A stretch of 64,000 bases of DNA from Hyphomonas sediminis (GTDB lineage: Bacteria > Pseudomonadota > Alphaproteobacteria > Caulobacterales > Hyphomonadaceae): contig NZ_JAIEZP010000001.1 in NCBI RefSeq assembly GCF_019679475.1, forward strand, positions 930,001-994,000. Reading direction: 5' to 3'. The notes beneath the pieces were generated by a model that was given only the letters and a program-made list of their open reading frames with translations, did not search any database and was not told the origin of the DNA. Within the stretch, counting starts at the first letter, position 1; each line of letters begins with the position of its first letter. Both the position numbers and the translations under genes were made by a program. Positions 44,023 to 52,360 of the stretch are shown here, in pieces.

Positions 44023-45342
44023 TCAGCCGCGAATATCCGCGCCGAGCATCTGCATATGGCTGAGGAACTCCGGATAGCTGGTGTCGATCATCGAGATATC
44101 GTCAACGCTGACGGCGTTCTGAGCCGCTGTTCCCATCACCAGTGCGCTCATAGCAATGCGGTGGTCGTGGCGGGTCTCGACGACGCCGCCGCCCGGAGGC
44201 GGGCCGCCGCAGCCCTGAACGGTGAAGCCGTCTTCGGTTTCTTCCACCTCCACACCATTGACGCGCAGCATGGCGACAACTGCGCCGATACGGTCGCTTT
44301 CCTTGACGCGGAGTTCTTCCGCGCCGGTGACGCGGGTTTCGCCGGTGGCGAAGGCGGCGAGCACGGCGAGGATCGGGAATTCGTCGATCATCGAGGCAAC
44401 GAGACGTTCGGGCACGGCGATGCCCTGGAGATTGCCGTAGCCTGCGTGCAGGTCGATCAGGCGTTCGCCCGCCGCTTCGCCGCGCTCTTCTGCGCCGAGG
44501 CCTGCGCCCATCAGATCGGCGACATCGTAGAAGCCGGAGCGTGTCGGGTTCGACATCACGTTCTCGACCGTCACATCGCCTTGCGGGGAGAGGAGGCCAG
44601 CCGCAACGAGGAAGGCTGCCGAGGACGGATCGCCCGGAATGGCCGCTTCCAGACCGTACAATCGCTGGCCGCCTTTCAGCGCGATTTCATGCGCGCCGCC
44701 CGGCTCCATTTTGAAGCCAAGCTTGGCGCCAAACCCCTGCAACATCCGTTCGGTATGGTCGCGCGTCGGCTTTGCTTCGACGACAATGGTTTCGCCTTCG
44801 GCATTCAGGCCCGCCAGAAGCACTGCGGATTTCACCTGGGCGCTCGCTTGAGGCGGGGCGTAGCGGATGGCCTGCAGGTTTTTTGATCCCGTCAGGGTGA
44901 AGGGCAGCTTGCCGTCTGGGCCGGCAGTGTCCTTCAGGCCCATCAGGCGCAGCGGACTCAACACACGGTTCATCGGGCGGGAGCAGAGCGAGGCGTCGCC
45001 TGTCAAGGCAACGGTGAGGTCATATCCAGCCATCACACCCATCAGCAGGCGCGACCCGGTGCCGGAATTGCCGAAATCGAGAACATTGGCCGGCGAGGAA
45101 AGGCCTTTTGCCCCAACGCCGGTCACGTCCCAGGCGCCAGGGCCGGTGCGTGTTACTGTGGCACCCATGGCTTCCATTGCCTGTCCGGTGCGCAGAACGT
45201 CGTCGCCCTCAAGCAGGCCTGTGAAGCGGCTTTCGCCCTCCGCGAGGCCGCCAAAAATCAGGGCGCGGTGGCTGCAGGATTTATCTCCGGGCGCGCGAAT
45301 GACGCCGGCGAGACGTTTGACCGGGTGGCTGGTCCATACCAT
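44023..45342 (-). CDS. aroA: 3-phosphoshikimate 1-carboxyvinyltransferase (EPSP synthase)
   Basis: Shikimate-pathway enzyme that adds enolpyruvyl from PEP to shikimate 3-phosphate. 439 aa with the PGDKSCSHRALIFGGLAEGES start, GNSGTGSRLLMG and the late RVKESDR and DHRIAMS motifs. It is the first gene of the minus-strand run aroA-OYE-cmk-rpsA-ihfB-mscL and is divergent from the TIGR02300-like gene; a shared promoter region of 131 bases lies between them. Confidence 0.97.
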   Translation of the reverse strand: MVWTSHPVKRLAGVIRAPGDKSCSHRALIFGGLAEGESRFTGLLEGDDVLRTGQAMEAMGATVTRTGPGAWDVTGVGAKGLSSPANVLDFGNSGTGSRLLMGVMAGYDLTVALTGDASLCSRPMNRVLSPLRLMGLKDTAGPDGKLPFTLTGSKNLQAIRYAPPQASAQVKSAVLLAGLNAEGETIVVEAKPTRDHTERMLQGFGAKLGFKMEPGGAHEIALKGGQRLYGLEAAIPGDPSSAAFLVAAGLLSPQGDVTVENVMSNPTRSGFYDVADLMGAGLGAEERGEAAGERLIDLHAGYGNLQGIAVPERLVASMIDEFPILAVLAAFATGETRVTGAEELRVKESDRIGAVVAMLRVNGVEVEETEDGFTVQGCGGPPPGGGVVETRHDHRIAMSALVMGTAAQNAVSVDDISMIDTSYPEFLSHMQMLGADIRG

Positions 45343-45473
45343 TAGGGAAAGGCCTCATGCTTAAGGCAGGTTGCAAGATGTAAATTGGGGCTTTGACAGC
45401 GCGGGGCGTTCATGGCAAGCGCCCCGCCAACTTCCAACCGGCTTTTATGCCCCAAGAGGAGCGCGCCAGCCCC

Positions 45474-45989
45474 ATGTCCAAGGACAAGCTCGGAACCAAA
45501 CAGGTCTGTCCGTCCTGTGAGTCGCGATTCTACGACCTCAACAAACGACCGGCTGTCTGCCCCAAATGCGGCGCCGAATTCGATCCTGAAGATGAGGTCA
45601 TCCGCACCACCATCACCAAAGTGAAGGCCAAGGCGGCCCGCGCTGCAGTGAAAGCGGCAGATGAGGACGAAGAGGACAACGAGGAGGAGGAAGACACCGC
45701 CATCCGCGATGATGACGATGAAGACGCCTCCGACGCCGACGATGGCGACGATGATGAAGACGACGCCAAGGAACTCGGCGACGACGATGACGATGTGATT
45801 CTCGAAGGCGGCGACGAGGAAGACGAAGAGGGCAAAGTGCCTTCGGGCTTCTCCGAGGACGGCGTTGACGAAGACGATGAGGACGAAATCCTCATTGCTG
45901 ACGACGAAGAAGACGACTTCGAAATCGATGACGAAGACGAGGGCGATGATGACCTCGAAATCGATGGTGAAGAAGACGACGAACGGTGA
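45474..45989 (+). CDS. TIGR02300-like acidic protein with N-terminal zinc ribbon
   Basis: Alphaproteobacterial family of unknown function, 171 aa. The first 35 residues contain CPSCESRFYDLNKRPAVCPKCG, a four-Cys zinc ribbon. From about residue 50 the chain is almost entirely Asp and Glu (runs such as EDEEDNEEEEDT and DDGDDDEDD), so it is strongly acidic. Start at 45474 matches the family start (MSKDKLGTKQVCPSC) and has GAGGAG about 12 bases upstream. Possible roles are nucleic-acid mimicry or binding of basic proteins; this is speculative. Confidence 0.88.
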   Translation: MSKDKLGTKQVCPSCESRFYDLNKRPAVCPKCGAEFDPEDEVIRTTITKVKAKAARAAVKAADEDEEDNEEEEDTAIRDDDDEDASDADDGDDDEDDAKELGDDDDDVILEGGDEEDEEGKVPSGFSEDGVDEDDEDEILIADDEEDDFEIDDEDEGDDDLEIDGEEDDER

Positions 45990-46043
45990 AAAAGGGGCTT
46001 GAAAGCGGAAGAGCGCTCGTCTAGTGCATCCGCTTCCCGGTCC

Positions 46044-46119
<76 letters not shown>

Positions 46120-46159
46120 GGACCCCTCCTTTTCCAGACACGGAAATGTGAGGAACACC

Positions 46160-46184
46160 AGCCGCCCCCAGGGGCGGCTTTTTC
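46160..46184 (+). terminator. terminator after tRNA-Ala
   Basis: A 9-bp stem (46160-46168 with 46171-46179) is followed by TTTTTC. Confidence 0.85.
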
Positions 46185-46329
46185 GTATCAAACAGTGTCA
46201 TTTTGAGTACGTTTGAGGACGGCGCGTGTCAGAATTGGTCAATTCGCGGTCATTTCCGGTCCAAACCGGTCCCTCAATGCCCTGGTAACGATCCTTAAGG
46301 GCTTGCCCTTATCATGCCGCATCAAGGTG

Positions 46330-46359
46330 CTTGAACCGGCCACAATGCAGGCCCACTTT
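46330..46359 (+). promoter_or_regulatory. candidate RpoH (heat-shock) promoter upstream of the DUF1150 gene
   Basis: CTTGAA at 46330-46335 and CCCACTTT at 46352-46359 are 16 bases apart, close to the sigma-32 consensus. DUF1150 genes often accompany small heat-shock protein genes in alphaproteobacteria, which fits, but no such gene is present here. Confidence 0.4.
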
Positions 46360-46430
46360 TCCTGCATGGCAAGGTGGCCAGCGAGCTCCCTGCCAGCGAC
46401 CCCCGACGGGGCGCGGAAAGGAGTGGACTG

Positions 46431-46673
46431 ATGACGACCGACTTCAACAAGACGAACCCGTTCGAAACCGATTCTTTCGTCTATATCCGCCATATGGATG
46501 CAGGCGAGGTGACAGGTCTCCTGCCGCCGGACGCGCTTGCTGACATAGACGACCTCGAAGACCTCTTCATCGTGTCGTCCCATGACGGGGAGCGACTGGC
46601 GATCGTCGAGGGGCGCGACGCGGCCTTTGCCGCCTGCCACGCCAACGATCTGCGTCCGCTCAGCGTCCACTGA
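46431..46673 (+). CDS. DUF1150 family protein, 80 aa
   Basis: Small cytosolic alphaproteobacterial protein of unknown function. The family features are visible: FVYIRHMDAGEV, then LFIVSSHDGERLAIVEGRDAAFAACHANDLRPLSVH to the end. The start has a perfect AAAGGAG upstream at the right spacing. Often near small heat-shock genes in related genomes; here the neighbours are tRNA-Ala and the beta-helix gene. Confidence 0.85.
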   Translation: MTTDFNKTNPFETDSFVYIRHMDAGEVTGLLPPDALADIDDLEDLFIVSSHDGERLAIVEGRDAAFAACHANDLRPLSVH

Positions 46674-46797
46674 GGCGGGGCACATAAGGGGCGCCGGCCC
46701 GGAAGGGCCTATACCGACCCTTTGCCATTCCCGGCCCTTGCTTTTCCCCGGATTGAAGTTGACACTTGCGTCATAACAATTCCGGGGAGGGATACAG

Positions 46798-48048
46798 ATG
46801 ATTATTCGCCTGAGCGCCATCGCGGGCGCCGCGACCCTGTTGGCATTGGCTGGCTGTTCACCAAAATCCACCGAGCCCCCGGCGCCTGGCATTGCCGGTC
46901 TGCCTGCCCCCATTTCGGCGGAGGGCGATTTCGGCGCGACGCTGCAGGCGGCGTTGATCGCGGCGCAGCCGGGCGAGACGATCATGCTGCCGGAAGGTAC
47001 CTTCCAGCTGTCCGATGGCCTGTCGCTGGATGTCAGCGGCGTAACGCTGCGCGGGGCAGGGCAGGAGAAGACGGTGCTGGACTTCACCGGCCAGGAAGGC
47101 GCGGGCGAGGGCCTGCTGGTGACCTCCGACGATGTGACGCTGATGGATTTCGGCGTGCGCAACACCAAGGGCGACGGCATCAAATCGAAAGGCGCAGACC
47201 GGATCATCTACCGTTACCTGACGGTTGAGTGGACCGGCGGGCCGAGCGAGACCAATGGCGCTTACGGGATCTATCCGGTCGAGTCTGAAGATGTGCTGGT
47301 GGAGAATGTGACCGTGCGCGGCGCATCCGATGCGGGCGTTTATGTCGGCCAGTCGAAGAACATCATCGTGCGCAATTCGGTGGCTGAATTCAACGTGGCC
47401 GGGATCGAGATCGAAAATTCGATGAATGCGGACGTTTATGGAAACGTGGCGCGCGACAATACCGGCGGCATTCTCGTGTTCGACCTGCCCGACCTTCCGG
47501 TGACGGGGGGCAATTCCACGCGCATTTTCGATAACGAGATCATCCAGAACAACACACCGAACTTTGCGCCCGCCGGGAATATCGTGGCGAGCGTGCCCTC
47601 AGGCACCGGCGTGATCGTGATGGCGAACCGCAATGTGCATGTGTTCGACAACAACTTTGCCGACAACCGCTCCGCGCATGTGCTGCTGATGTCCTATTCG
47701 CTGCCGATCACGGATGAAACCTATAATCCGCTGCCGCGCGATATCGTGCTGAAGGGCAACACGTATGGCGCGGGCGGCAATGATCCGCAGGGCGACCTGG
47801 CACCGCTGGCCGCCGCGCTGGGTGGGCAATTGCCACCGGTCGTCTGGGACGGGGTGACCGCCTGGGGCGAGGGCGAGGCACAGACCCTCAACATTGCCGT
47901 GAACGAAGCGCCTGAAGTCGGCTTCATCAGTCTGGGCATTGGCCGCTACCCGATTGACCCGGCTGCGATTGCGCCTTCGCCGGAGCGGCCTGTGGCCGAA
48001 GCGGCGGCAGAGCCGGCCGCTGTTGTGCTGGCCCATTCCGATCGCTGA
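46798..48048 (+). CDS. right-handed parallel beta-helix lipoprotein (TIGR03805-like)
   Basis: Exported protein, 416 aa. The signal ends in LALAGC (Cys 19). Repeats of a beta-helix are visible between about residues 70 and 330, e.g. GVRNTKGDGIKSKG, VENVTVRGASDAGVYVG, IIVRNSVAEFNVAGIEIENS and VYGNVARDNTGGILVFD. The fold is typical of carbohydrate-active or NosD-like periplasmic proteins. It pairs with the diheme cytochrome 13 bases downstream; this two-gene pairing is known from other genomes (TIGR03805/TIGR03806, from memory). The start follows GGGGAGGG. Confidence 0.88.
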   Translation: MIIRLSAIAGAATLLALAGCSPKSTEPPAPGIAGLPAPISAEGDFGATLQAALIAAQPGETIMLPEGTFQLSDGLSLDVSGVTLRGAGQEKTVLDFTGQEGAGEGLLVTSDDVTLMDFGVRNTKGDGIKSKGADRIIYRYLTVEWTGGPSETNGAYGIYPVESEDVLVENVTVRGASDAGVYVGQSKNIIVRNSVAEFNVAGIEIENSMNADVYGNVARDNTGGILVFDLPDLPVTGGNSTRIFDNEIIQNNTPNFAPAGNIVASVPSGTGVIVMANRNVHVFDNNFADNRSAHVLLMSYSLPITDETYNPLPRDIVLKGNTYGAGGNDPQGDLAPLAAALGGQLPPVVWDGVTAWGEGEAQTLNIAVNEAPEVGFISLGIGRYPIDPAAIAPSPERPVAEAAAEPAAVVLAHSDR

Positions 48049-48061
48049 GCGCGGATTGACG

Positions 48062-49093
48062 ATGGTGCGAACCGGCCTTCTCGCGGCGCTTTTCCTGCTG
48101 GCGGCCTGCTCGGCAGGCAAGGCGCCGGCAGGGCCGGATGACGGGGTGATCCTGGCCGCGGCGCCGGCTGAGAAGCTGTCGGACTACGGATTGTTTGTGG
48201 ACATGGCGTCTGCCAGCCCTGCCACGGGTGTGATGGCGTATGACCTGATCAATCCGCTATTCTCCGACCATGCGGCCAAGCATCGCTTTGTGTATGTGCC
48301 GGGCGGGGAGCCGGCGACCTATCACGAAGACGACGTGTTCAGCTTTCCGGTGGGAACTGTTCTTGTTAAGACGTTTGCCTTTGCGCCCGACATGCGCGCG
48401 TCTGAAGAGGGGCAATGGCGGGTGGAGACGCGATTGCTGATCCACAAGGCCGATGGCTGGGCGGCCTATCCCTATGTGTGGAATGACGACCAGACAGAGG
48501 CGGTCTACACCCCGGCGGGCAAGCGGCTGGACATCGAGACGATCAGCCCGCAGGGCGAAGCGCTGAGCCTGCGTTACGCCGTGCCCAACCAGAACCAGTG
48601 CAAGACCTGCCATCAGGCGGGCAAGGCGATTGAGCCGATCGGGCCGAAGGCACGCCACCTGGCGCATGATGGCCAGCTGACCCGCTGGGCCGAGGCGGGC
48701 ATTCTCAGCGGGCTTGCCGACGAGGTGACGGGCGATCCGTTTGCGTTCGATCCGTCCGCCCCGCTGGACCTGCGCGCCCGCGCCTGGCTGGACGTGAACT
48801 GCGCCCATTGCCACAAGGCAGACGGCTCGGCCTCCAATTCCGGCCTGTGGCTCGCCTCGACCGAGGAGAGCGCGACGCGTATCGGTGTGCTGAAACATCC
48901 CGTTGCCGCCGGACGCGGATCGGGCGGGCTGAAGCAGGTGATCGTGCCGGGGGACCCGGACGCCTCGATCCTCCTCCTCCGGATGGCCTCCACCGAGCCC
49001 GGCATTGCAATGCCCGAACTCGGCCGCAGCGTGAACGACCCTGAAGCCCTCGCCTTGATCCGGGAGTGGATTGCGGCGATGGAAGCCGAATGA
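48062..49093 (+). CDS. diheme c-type cytochrome lipoprotein (TIGR03806-like)
   Basis: Exported lipoprotein (lipobox LLAAC, Cys 16), 343 aa. Two heme-binding motifs are present, CKTCH at residues 180-184 and CAHCH at 247-251. The first half ([30 protein letters not shown] [11 protein letters not shown]) is conserved in the family. The partner beta-helix gene is immediately upstream. Its stop overlaps the next start (ATGA). Expected role is periplasmic electron transfer to or from an unknown enzyme. Confidence 0.88.
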   Translation: MVRTGLLAALFLLAACSAGKAPAGPDDGVILAAAPAEKLSDYGLFVDMASASPATGVMAYDLINPLFSDHAAKHRFVYVPGGEPATYHEDDVFSFPVGTVLVKTFAFAPDMRASEEGQWRVETRLLIHKADGWAAYPYVWNDDQTEAVYTPAGKRLDIETISPQGEALSLRYAVPNQNQCKTCHQAGKAIEPIGPKARHLAHDGQLTRWAEAGILSGLADEVTGDPFAFDPSAPLDLRARAWLDVNCAHCHKADGSASNSGLWLASTEESATRIGVLKHPVAAGRGSGGLKQVIVPGDPDASILLLRMASTEPGIAMPELGRSVNDPEALALIREWIAAMEAE

Positions 49094-49554
49094 CCGTTCG
49101 AATTCTCGTCGATGCCGACGCTTGTCCCGTGAAGGACGAAATCTACAAGGTGGCCCTTCGCCATCAGGTGCCTGCTGTGCTGGTGGCCAATTCCTATCTG
49201 CGCATTCCAGAGCACGCGCTGATCTCCCGCAAGATCGTCAGCGATGGGTTTGACGCCGCCGATGACTGGATTGCCGAGCAGGCCGGGCCGGGGGCGATCG
49301 TGATCACGGCAGATATTCCGCTGGCCGACCGGGGCCTGAAGGCCGGGGCGCGGGTGCTCTCGCCTGCCGGCAAGCCGTTTACGGACGACTCCATCGGCAC
49401 GGCGATGGCGACAAGGTCGATCATGGCCGACCGGCGCGTGGGCGTCGCCGGGATCGGGGCAGGCGGGCCGGCGCCCTTCAGCAAGGAAGACCGCTCTCGG
49501 TTCCTCTCGGCGCTGGACGCTGCGATCATCGCGGCAAAGCGCGAAGCGGGCTGA
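49090..49554 (+). CDS. DUF188 / YaiI-YqxD family protein (UPF0178)
   Basis: Small cytosolic protein, 154 aa, with [22 protein letters not shown] at the start and [22 protein letters not shown] in the middle, diagnostic for UPF0178. The acidic residues resemble a PIN-like nuclease core, but activity is not established. The ATG overlaps the cytochrome stop (ATGA), so translation is coupled, though function does not connect obviously. Confidence 0.9.
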   Translation: MTVRILVDADACPVKDEIYKVALRHQVPAVLVANSYLRIPEHALISRKIVSDGFDAADDWIAEQAGPGAIVITADIPLADRGLKAGARVLSPAGKPFTDDSIGTAMATRSIMADRRVGVAGIGAGGPAPFSKEDRSRFLSALDAAIIAAKREAG

Positions 49555-49603
49555 AAAGCGGCTTTGACTTGCGCTTAATGGCGTCCGTGCTAAGGCGCGA
49601 TAC

Positions 49604-50218
49604 ATGAACCAGATCACCCTCCATAAGGGCGACCTTCCCAAAGGTCTGAGCCTTGGCCCCGTGATCGCCGTCGATACCGAGGCGATGGGCCTGAACCCGA
49701 TGCGGGACAATCTCACCCTCGTGCAGATTTCGTCCGGCGATGGCACCGCGCATCTCGTGCAGCTCAACCGGGACTATGACTGCCCGAACCTGAAGGCGCT
49801 GCTGACCGATCCGAAGGTGCTGAAGATCTTCCATTTCGCCCGGTTTGACGTGGTGATGATGAAGCGCTGGATGGGCATCACCTGCGCGCCGATCTGGTGC
49901 ACCAAGATCGCCTCGCGCCTCGCACGCACCTATACCGACCGCCACGGCCTGAAGGATGTGGCGCGCGAAGTGGCCGGGGTGGACATGTCCAAGGCGCAGC
50001 AAAGCTCCGACTGGGGGCAGGACAAGCTGACCGACGCACAGATCCAGTATGCGGCCAGTGACGTGCTCTACCTGCACCAGATCAAGGCGGGCCTTGAAGC
50101 CATGCTGGTGCGCGAGGGGCGGATGGAGCTGGCGCAGGCCTGCTTCGCCTTCCTGCCGACGCGGGCCGATCTGGACCTTGCCGGATGGGACGAAGAAGAC
50201 ATCTTCTCACATAGTTAA
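49604..50218 (+). CDS. RNase D-like 3'-5' exonuclease
   Basis: DEDD-family exonuclease domain without the C-terminal HRDC domains of full RNase D, 204 aa. The metal ligands are visible: VDTEAMGL (Exo I), FARFDVVMM (Exo II) and YAASDVLYL (Exo III). Such short proteins trim structured RNA 3' ends in alphaproteobacteria. It stands immediately upstream of lptC and may be cotranscribed with it. Confidence 0.92.
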   Translation: MNQITLHKGDLPKGLSLGPVIAVDTEAMGLNPMRDNLTLVQISSGDGTAHLVQLNRDYDCPNLKALLTDPKVLKIFHFARFDVVMMKRWMGITCAPIWCTKIASRLARTYTDRHGLKDVAREVAGVDMSKAQQSSDWGQDKLTDAQIQYAASDVLYLHQIKAGLEAMLVREGRMELAQACFAFLPTRADLDLAGWDEEDIFSHS

Positions 50219-50319
50219 TCCTGCCGGTGCGCTTTGCGTGTGATCTGCTGCTTTCGCGGCGTGGGTATCGTGTTTAAGACTGCTGCCTGACTTTAGTTCA
50301 GCCGGATCCTCCCGCCTCC

Positions 50320-50997
50320 ATGGAAGCCACCCGCCATAATGACCCTATCTCGCTCTGGGCGCCGCGCCGTCAGCTGACGCTGGCGCAGGCCCGGCGCCGG
50401 TCTGAGCGGGTCAGATACCTGCGCTACGGGTTTGTGGCGGCTGCGGCGGCGGCCATCGGGCTGTTTACCGGATATATCGTGCGCAGCGCCATCTCGCAGG
50501 AGGCAGCGCCGCCGCCGGTGGATGACAGCCAGGCTGTAACGATGATCAACCCCCGCTTCACCGGGCGCGATGCTGCCGGTGAGATCTTCACGATCACTGC
50601 CGAGGCTGCCCAGCGCCGGCGCGCGCGGGATGGGGCAGTGGATCTCGTCAGCCCTGTGCTGCGCGATTCCAAGGGCACTGAAGTGAAGGCGCCATCAGGC
50701 TATTACGACCGCAATACGGGCATCCTGGAGCTTTATGAGGATGTGCGGATCTCGGACGCGGCAGGATATATGTTCAATTCTCAGGGCGCCCGGCTGCATG
50801 TATCCGAGGACCGCGTGGAGGGCCTCTCGCCGCTGGAAGGCAGGGGGCCTCTTGGCGATATCAAGGCGGACTCGTATGAAATCCTTGATGGCGGCGACCG
50901 CATCGTCTTCAAAGGCAATGTCCAGACGGTGATCTACCCCAGCAAGGCCGACAATTCGGCAGGAACGCGTGAAGGTGATGAAAATGGCACTCCTTAA
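50320..50997 (+). CDS. lptC: LPS export protein LptC
   Basis: Inner-membrane-anchored component of the LPS transport bridge, 225 aa. A single TM helix at about residues 36-55 is followed by a periplasmic beta-jellyroll region containing TITAEAAQRRRARDGAVDLV and YEDVRISD. Sequence identity in this family is low, so position next to lptA and lptB carries much of the weight. lptA starts 14 bases before its stop. Confidence 0.85.
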   Translation: MEATRHNDPISLWAPRRQLTLAQARRRSERVRYLRYGFVAAAAAAIGLFTGYIVRSAISQEAAPPPVDDSQAVTMINPRFTGRDAAGEIFTITAEAAQRRRARDGAVDLVSPVLRDSKGTEVKAPSGYYDRNTGILELYEDVRISDAAGYMFNSQGARLHVSEDRVEGLSPLEGRGPLGDIKADSYEILDGGDRIVFKGNVQTVIYPSKADNSAGTREGDENGTP

Positions 50998-51514
50998 GGC
51001 AGCCGGCGCAGGGCTTGTTCTCAGCCTCCTGATGGGCGTTCCGGCCCATGCGCAGATTTCGTCCGAAGGCGGGCCGATCTATATCAATTCGGAACGTACC
51101 GAGAGCCTGGAACGGGAGCGTAAGGTGCTGCTGGTCGGCAATGTCGACATCCGGCAGGGCACGGCGCGCCTGCGGGCCGATACGGTGACTATCCTGTTCT
51201 CCGGCCAGCCGGCGGAAGGGCAGACCACCAGCGGCGTGGCGGGCAATTTCGGCCAGATCGAGCGCATCCTCGCTGAGGGCGGCGTCTATTACGTGACGCC
51301 CGAACTCAAGGCGAAGGGCGACAAGGGCGTCTATGAGCTGGCAACCGATACGATCACCATGACGGGCAATGTGGCCCTGATGCGCGACAAGGACGTGGCC
51401 GAGGGCCAGATCCTGCGGATGGAGATCGCCAACCGGCGCACGACGCTGGAGGGTGGCGGCGGGCGGACCCGCGCCGTGATCGATCCGAGCAGCGCCTCGA
51501 ATGGCAATCGGTGA
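50984..51514 (+). CDS. lptA: LPS transport periplasmic protein LptA (OstA-like)
   Basis: Periplasmic bridge protein, 176 aa from the ATG at 50984 (in-frame starts at 50978 and 50969 also exist). A signal peptide ending VPAHA is followed by the OstA jellyroll pattern ISSEGGPIYINSE, LLVGNVDIRQGTARLRADTV and MTGNVALMRDK. It overlaps lptC by 14 bases. Fits with the next gene lptB. Confidence 0.9.
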   Translation: MALLKAAGAGLVLSLLMGVPAHAQISSEGGPIYINSERTESLERERKVLLVGNVDIRQGTARLRADTVTILFSGQPAEGQTTSGVAGNFGQIERILAEGGVYYVTPELKAKGDKGVYELATDTITMTGNVALMRDKDVAEGQILRMEIANRRTTLEGGGGRTRAVIDPSSASNGNR

Positions 51515-51607
51515 ATTTTGAAGGAATCCTGAAGCCGATCTTAAGCATGACGGGATAGGGTGACTGAGGGCGGCGATAACCGCCCCGCAAAAGGGAATGA
51601 CCAGATC

Positions 51608-52342
51608 ATGAGCGAACCGGCCGAAGGCCTTGTCGTCAACAACCTCGCCAAAGCCTTTGGCAAGCGTCAGGTTGTGCGCGACGTTTCGCTGTCCCTTGCG
51701 CGGGGAGAAGTCGTCGGCCTGCTTGGACCCAACGGGGCCGGCAAGACCACCTGCTTCTACATGATCATGGGGCTGATCGGGGCCGATTCCGGTTCCATTT
51801 CCATCGATGGCGAGGATGTGACCCGCCTTCCGATGTATCAGCGCGCCCGTCTGGGCGTGGGGTATCTCCCGCAGGAAGCCTCGATCTTCCGGGGAATGAC
51901 AGTAGAAGAGAATGTGCTCGCCGTGGCGGAACTGGTCGAACCTGACCGGGCGGCGCGGATGGCACAGGTCGATGGCCTGCTCAGCGAGCTGCATGTCGAA
52001 CATCTGCGCAACCAGCCAGCCACCTCCCTTTCGGGCGGTGAACGGCGGCGCGTAGAGATCGCCCGTGCCCTCGCGTCGCGTCCGAGCTTCATGCTACTGG
52101 ACGAACCGTTCACCGGCATCGACCCGCTGGCCATCTCCGACATTTCCGAACTTGTCCGCTATCTGAAGCAGCGCGGCCTGGGTGTTCTGATCACAGATCA
52201 CCAGGTGCGCGAGACGCTGCAGATCGTCGACCGGGCCTATGTCATGTATGATGGCGAAGTTCTGTTCACTGGCACACCAGAGGATGTGCTGAAGAATGAG
52301 GATGTGCGCCGGGTCTATCTGGGTGAACAGTTCGCCGCTTGA
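51608..52342 (+). CDS. lptB: LPS export ABC ATPase LptB
   Basis: Powers LPS extraction with LptFG. Walker A GPNGAGKTT, signature LSGGERRRVEIARAL, Walker B FMLLDEPFTGIDP; 244 aa from ATG 51608 (GTG 51560 is a possible alternative start). AAGGGA lies upstream. It is followed 18 bases later by rpoN, the standard alphaproteobacterial order lptA-lptB-rpoN. Confidence 0.96.
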   Translation: MSEPAEGLVVNNLAKAFGKRQVVRDVSLSLARGEVVGLLGPNGAGKTTCFYMIMGLIGADSGSISIDGEDVTRLPMYQRARLGVGYLPQEASIFRGMTVEENVLAVAELVEPDRAARMAQVDGLLSELHVEHLRNQPATSLSGGERRRVEIARALASRPSFMLLDEPFTGIDPLAISDISELVRYLKQRGLGVLITDHQVRETLQIVDRAYVMYDGEVLFTGTPEDVLKNEDVRRVYLGEQFAA

Positions 52343-52360
52343 TCTCAGGGGGCGCGGCCG

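Larger units (their letters stand above)
46120..46430. other. 311-base region between tRNA-Ala and the DUF1150 gene
   Basis: No gene is seen. It holds the tRNA terminator, a short repeat (CCGGTCC twice, at about 46256-46272), a small hairpin (AAGGGC-TT-GCCCTT, about 46299-46312) and a candidate heat-shock promoter. I found no attachment-site duplication of the tRNA end. Confidence 0.5.

Noticed and set aside
46120-46430. Possible phage attachment site at the tRNA-Ala 3' end
   Set aside because: No integrase or duplicated tRNA end is visible in the window; the tRNA is followed by a normal terminator.
46239-47207. 322-residue minus-strand open frame near DUF1150
   Set aside because: Overlaps DUF1150 and the beta-helix gene on the other strand and lacks a signal or motif.
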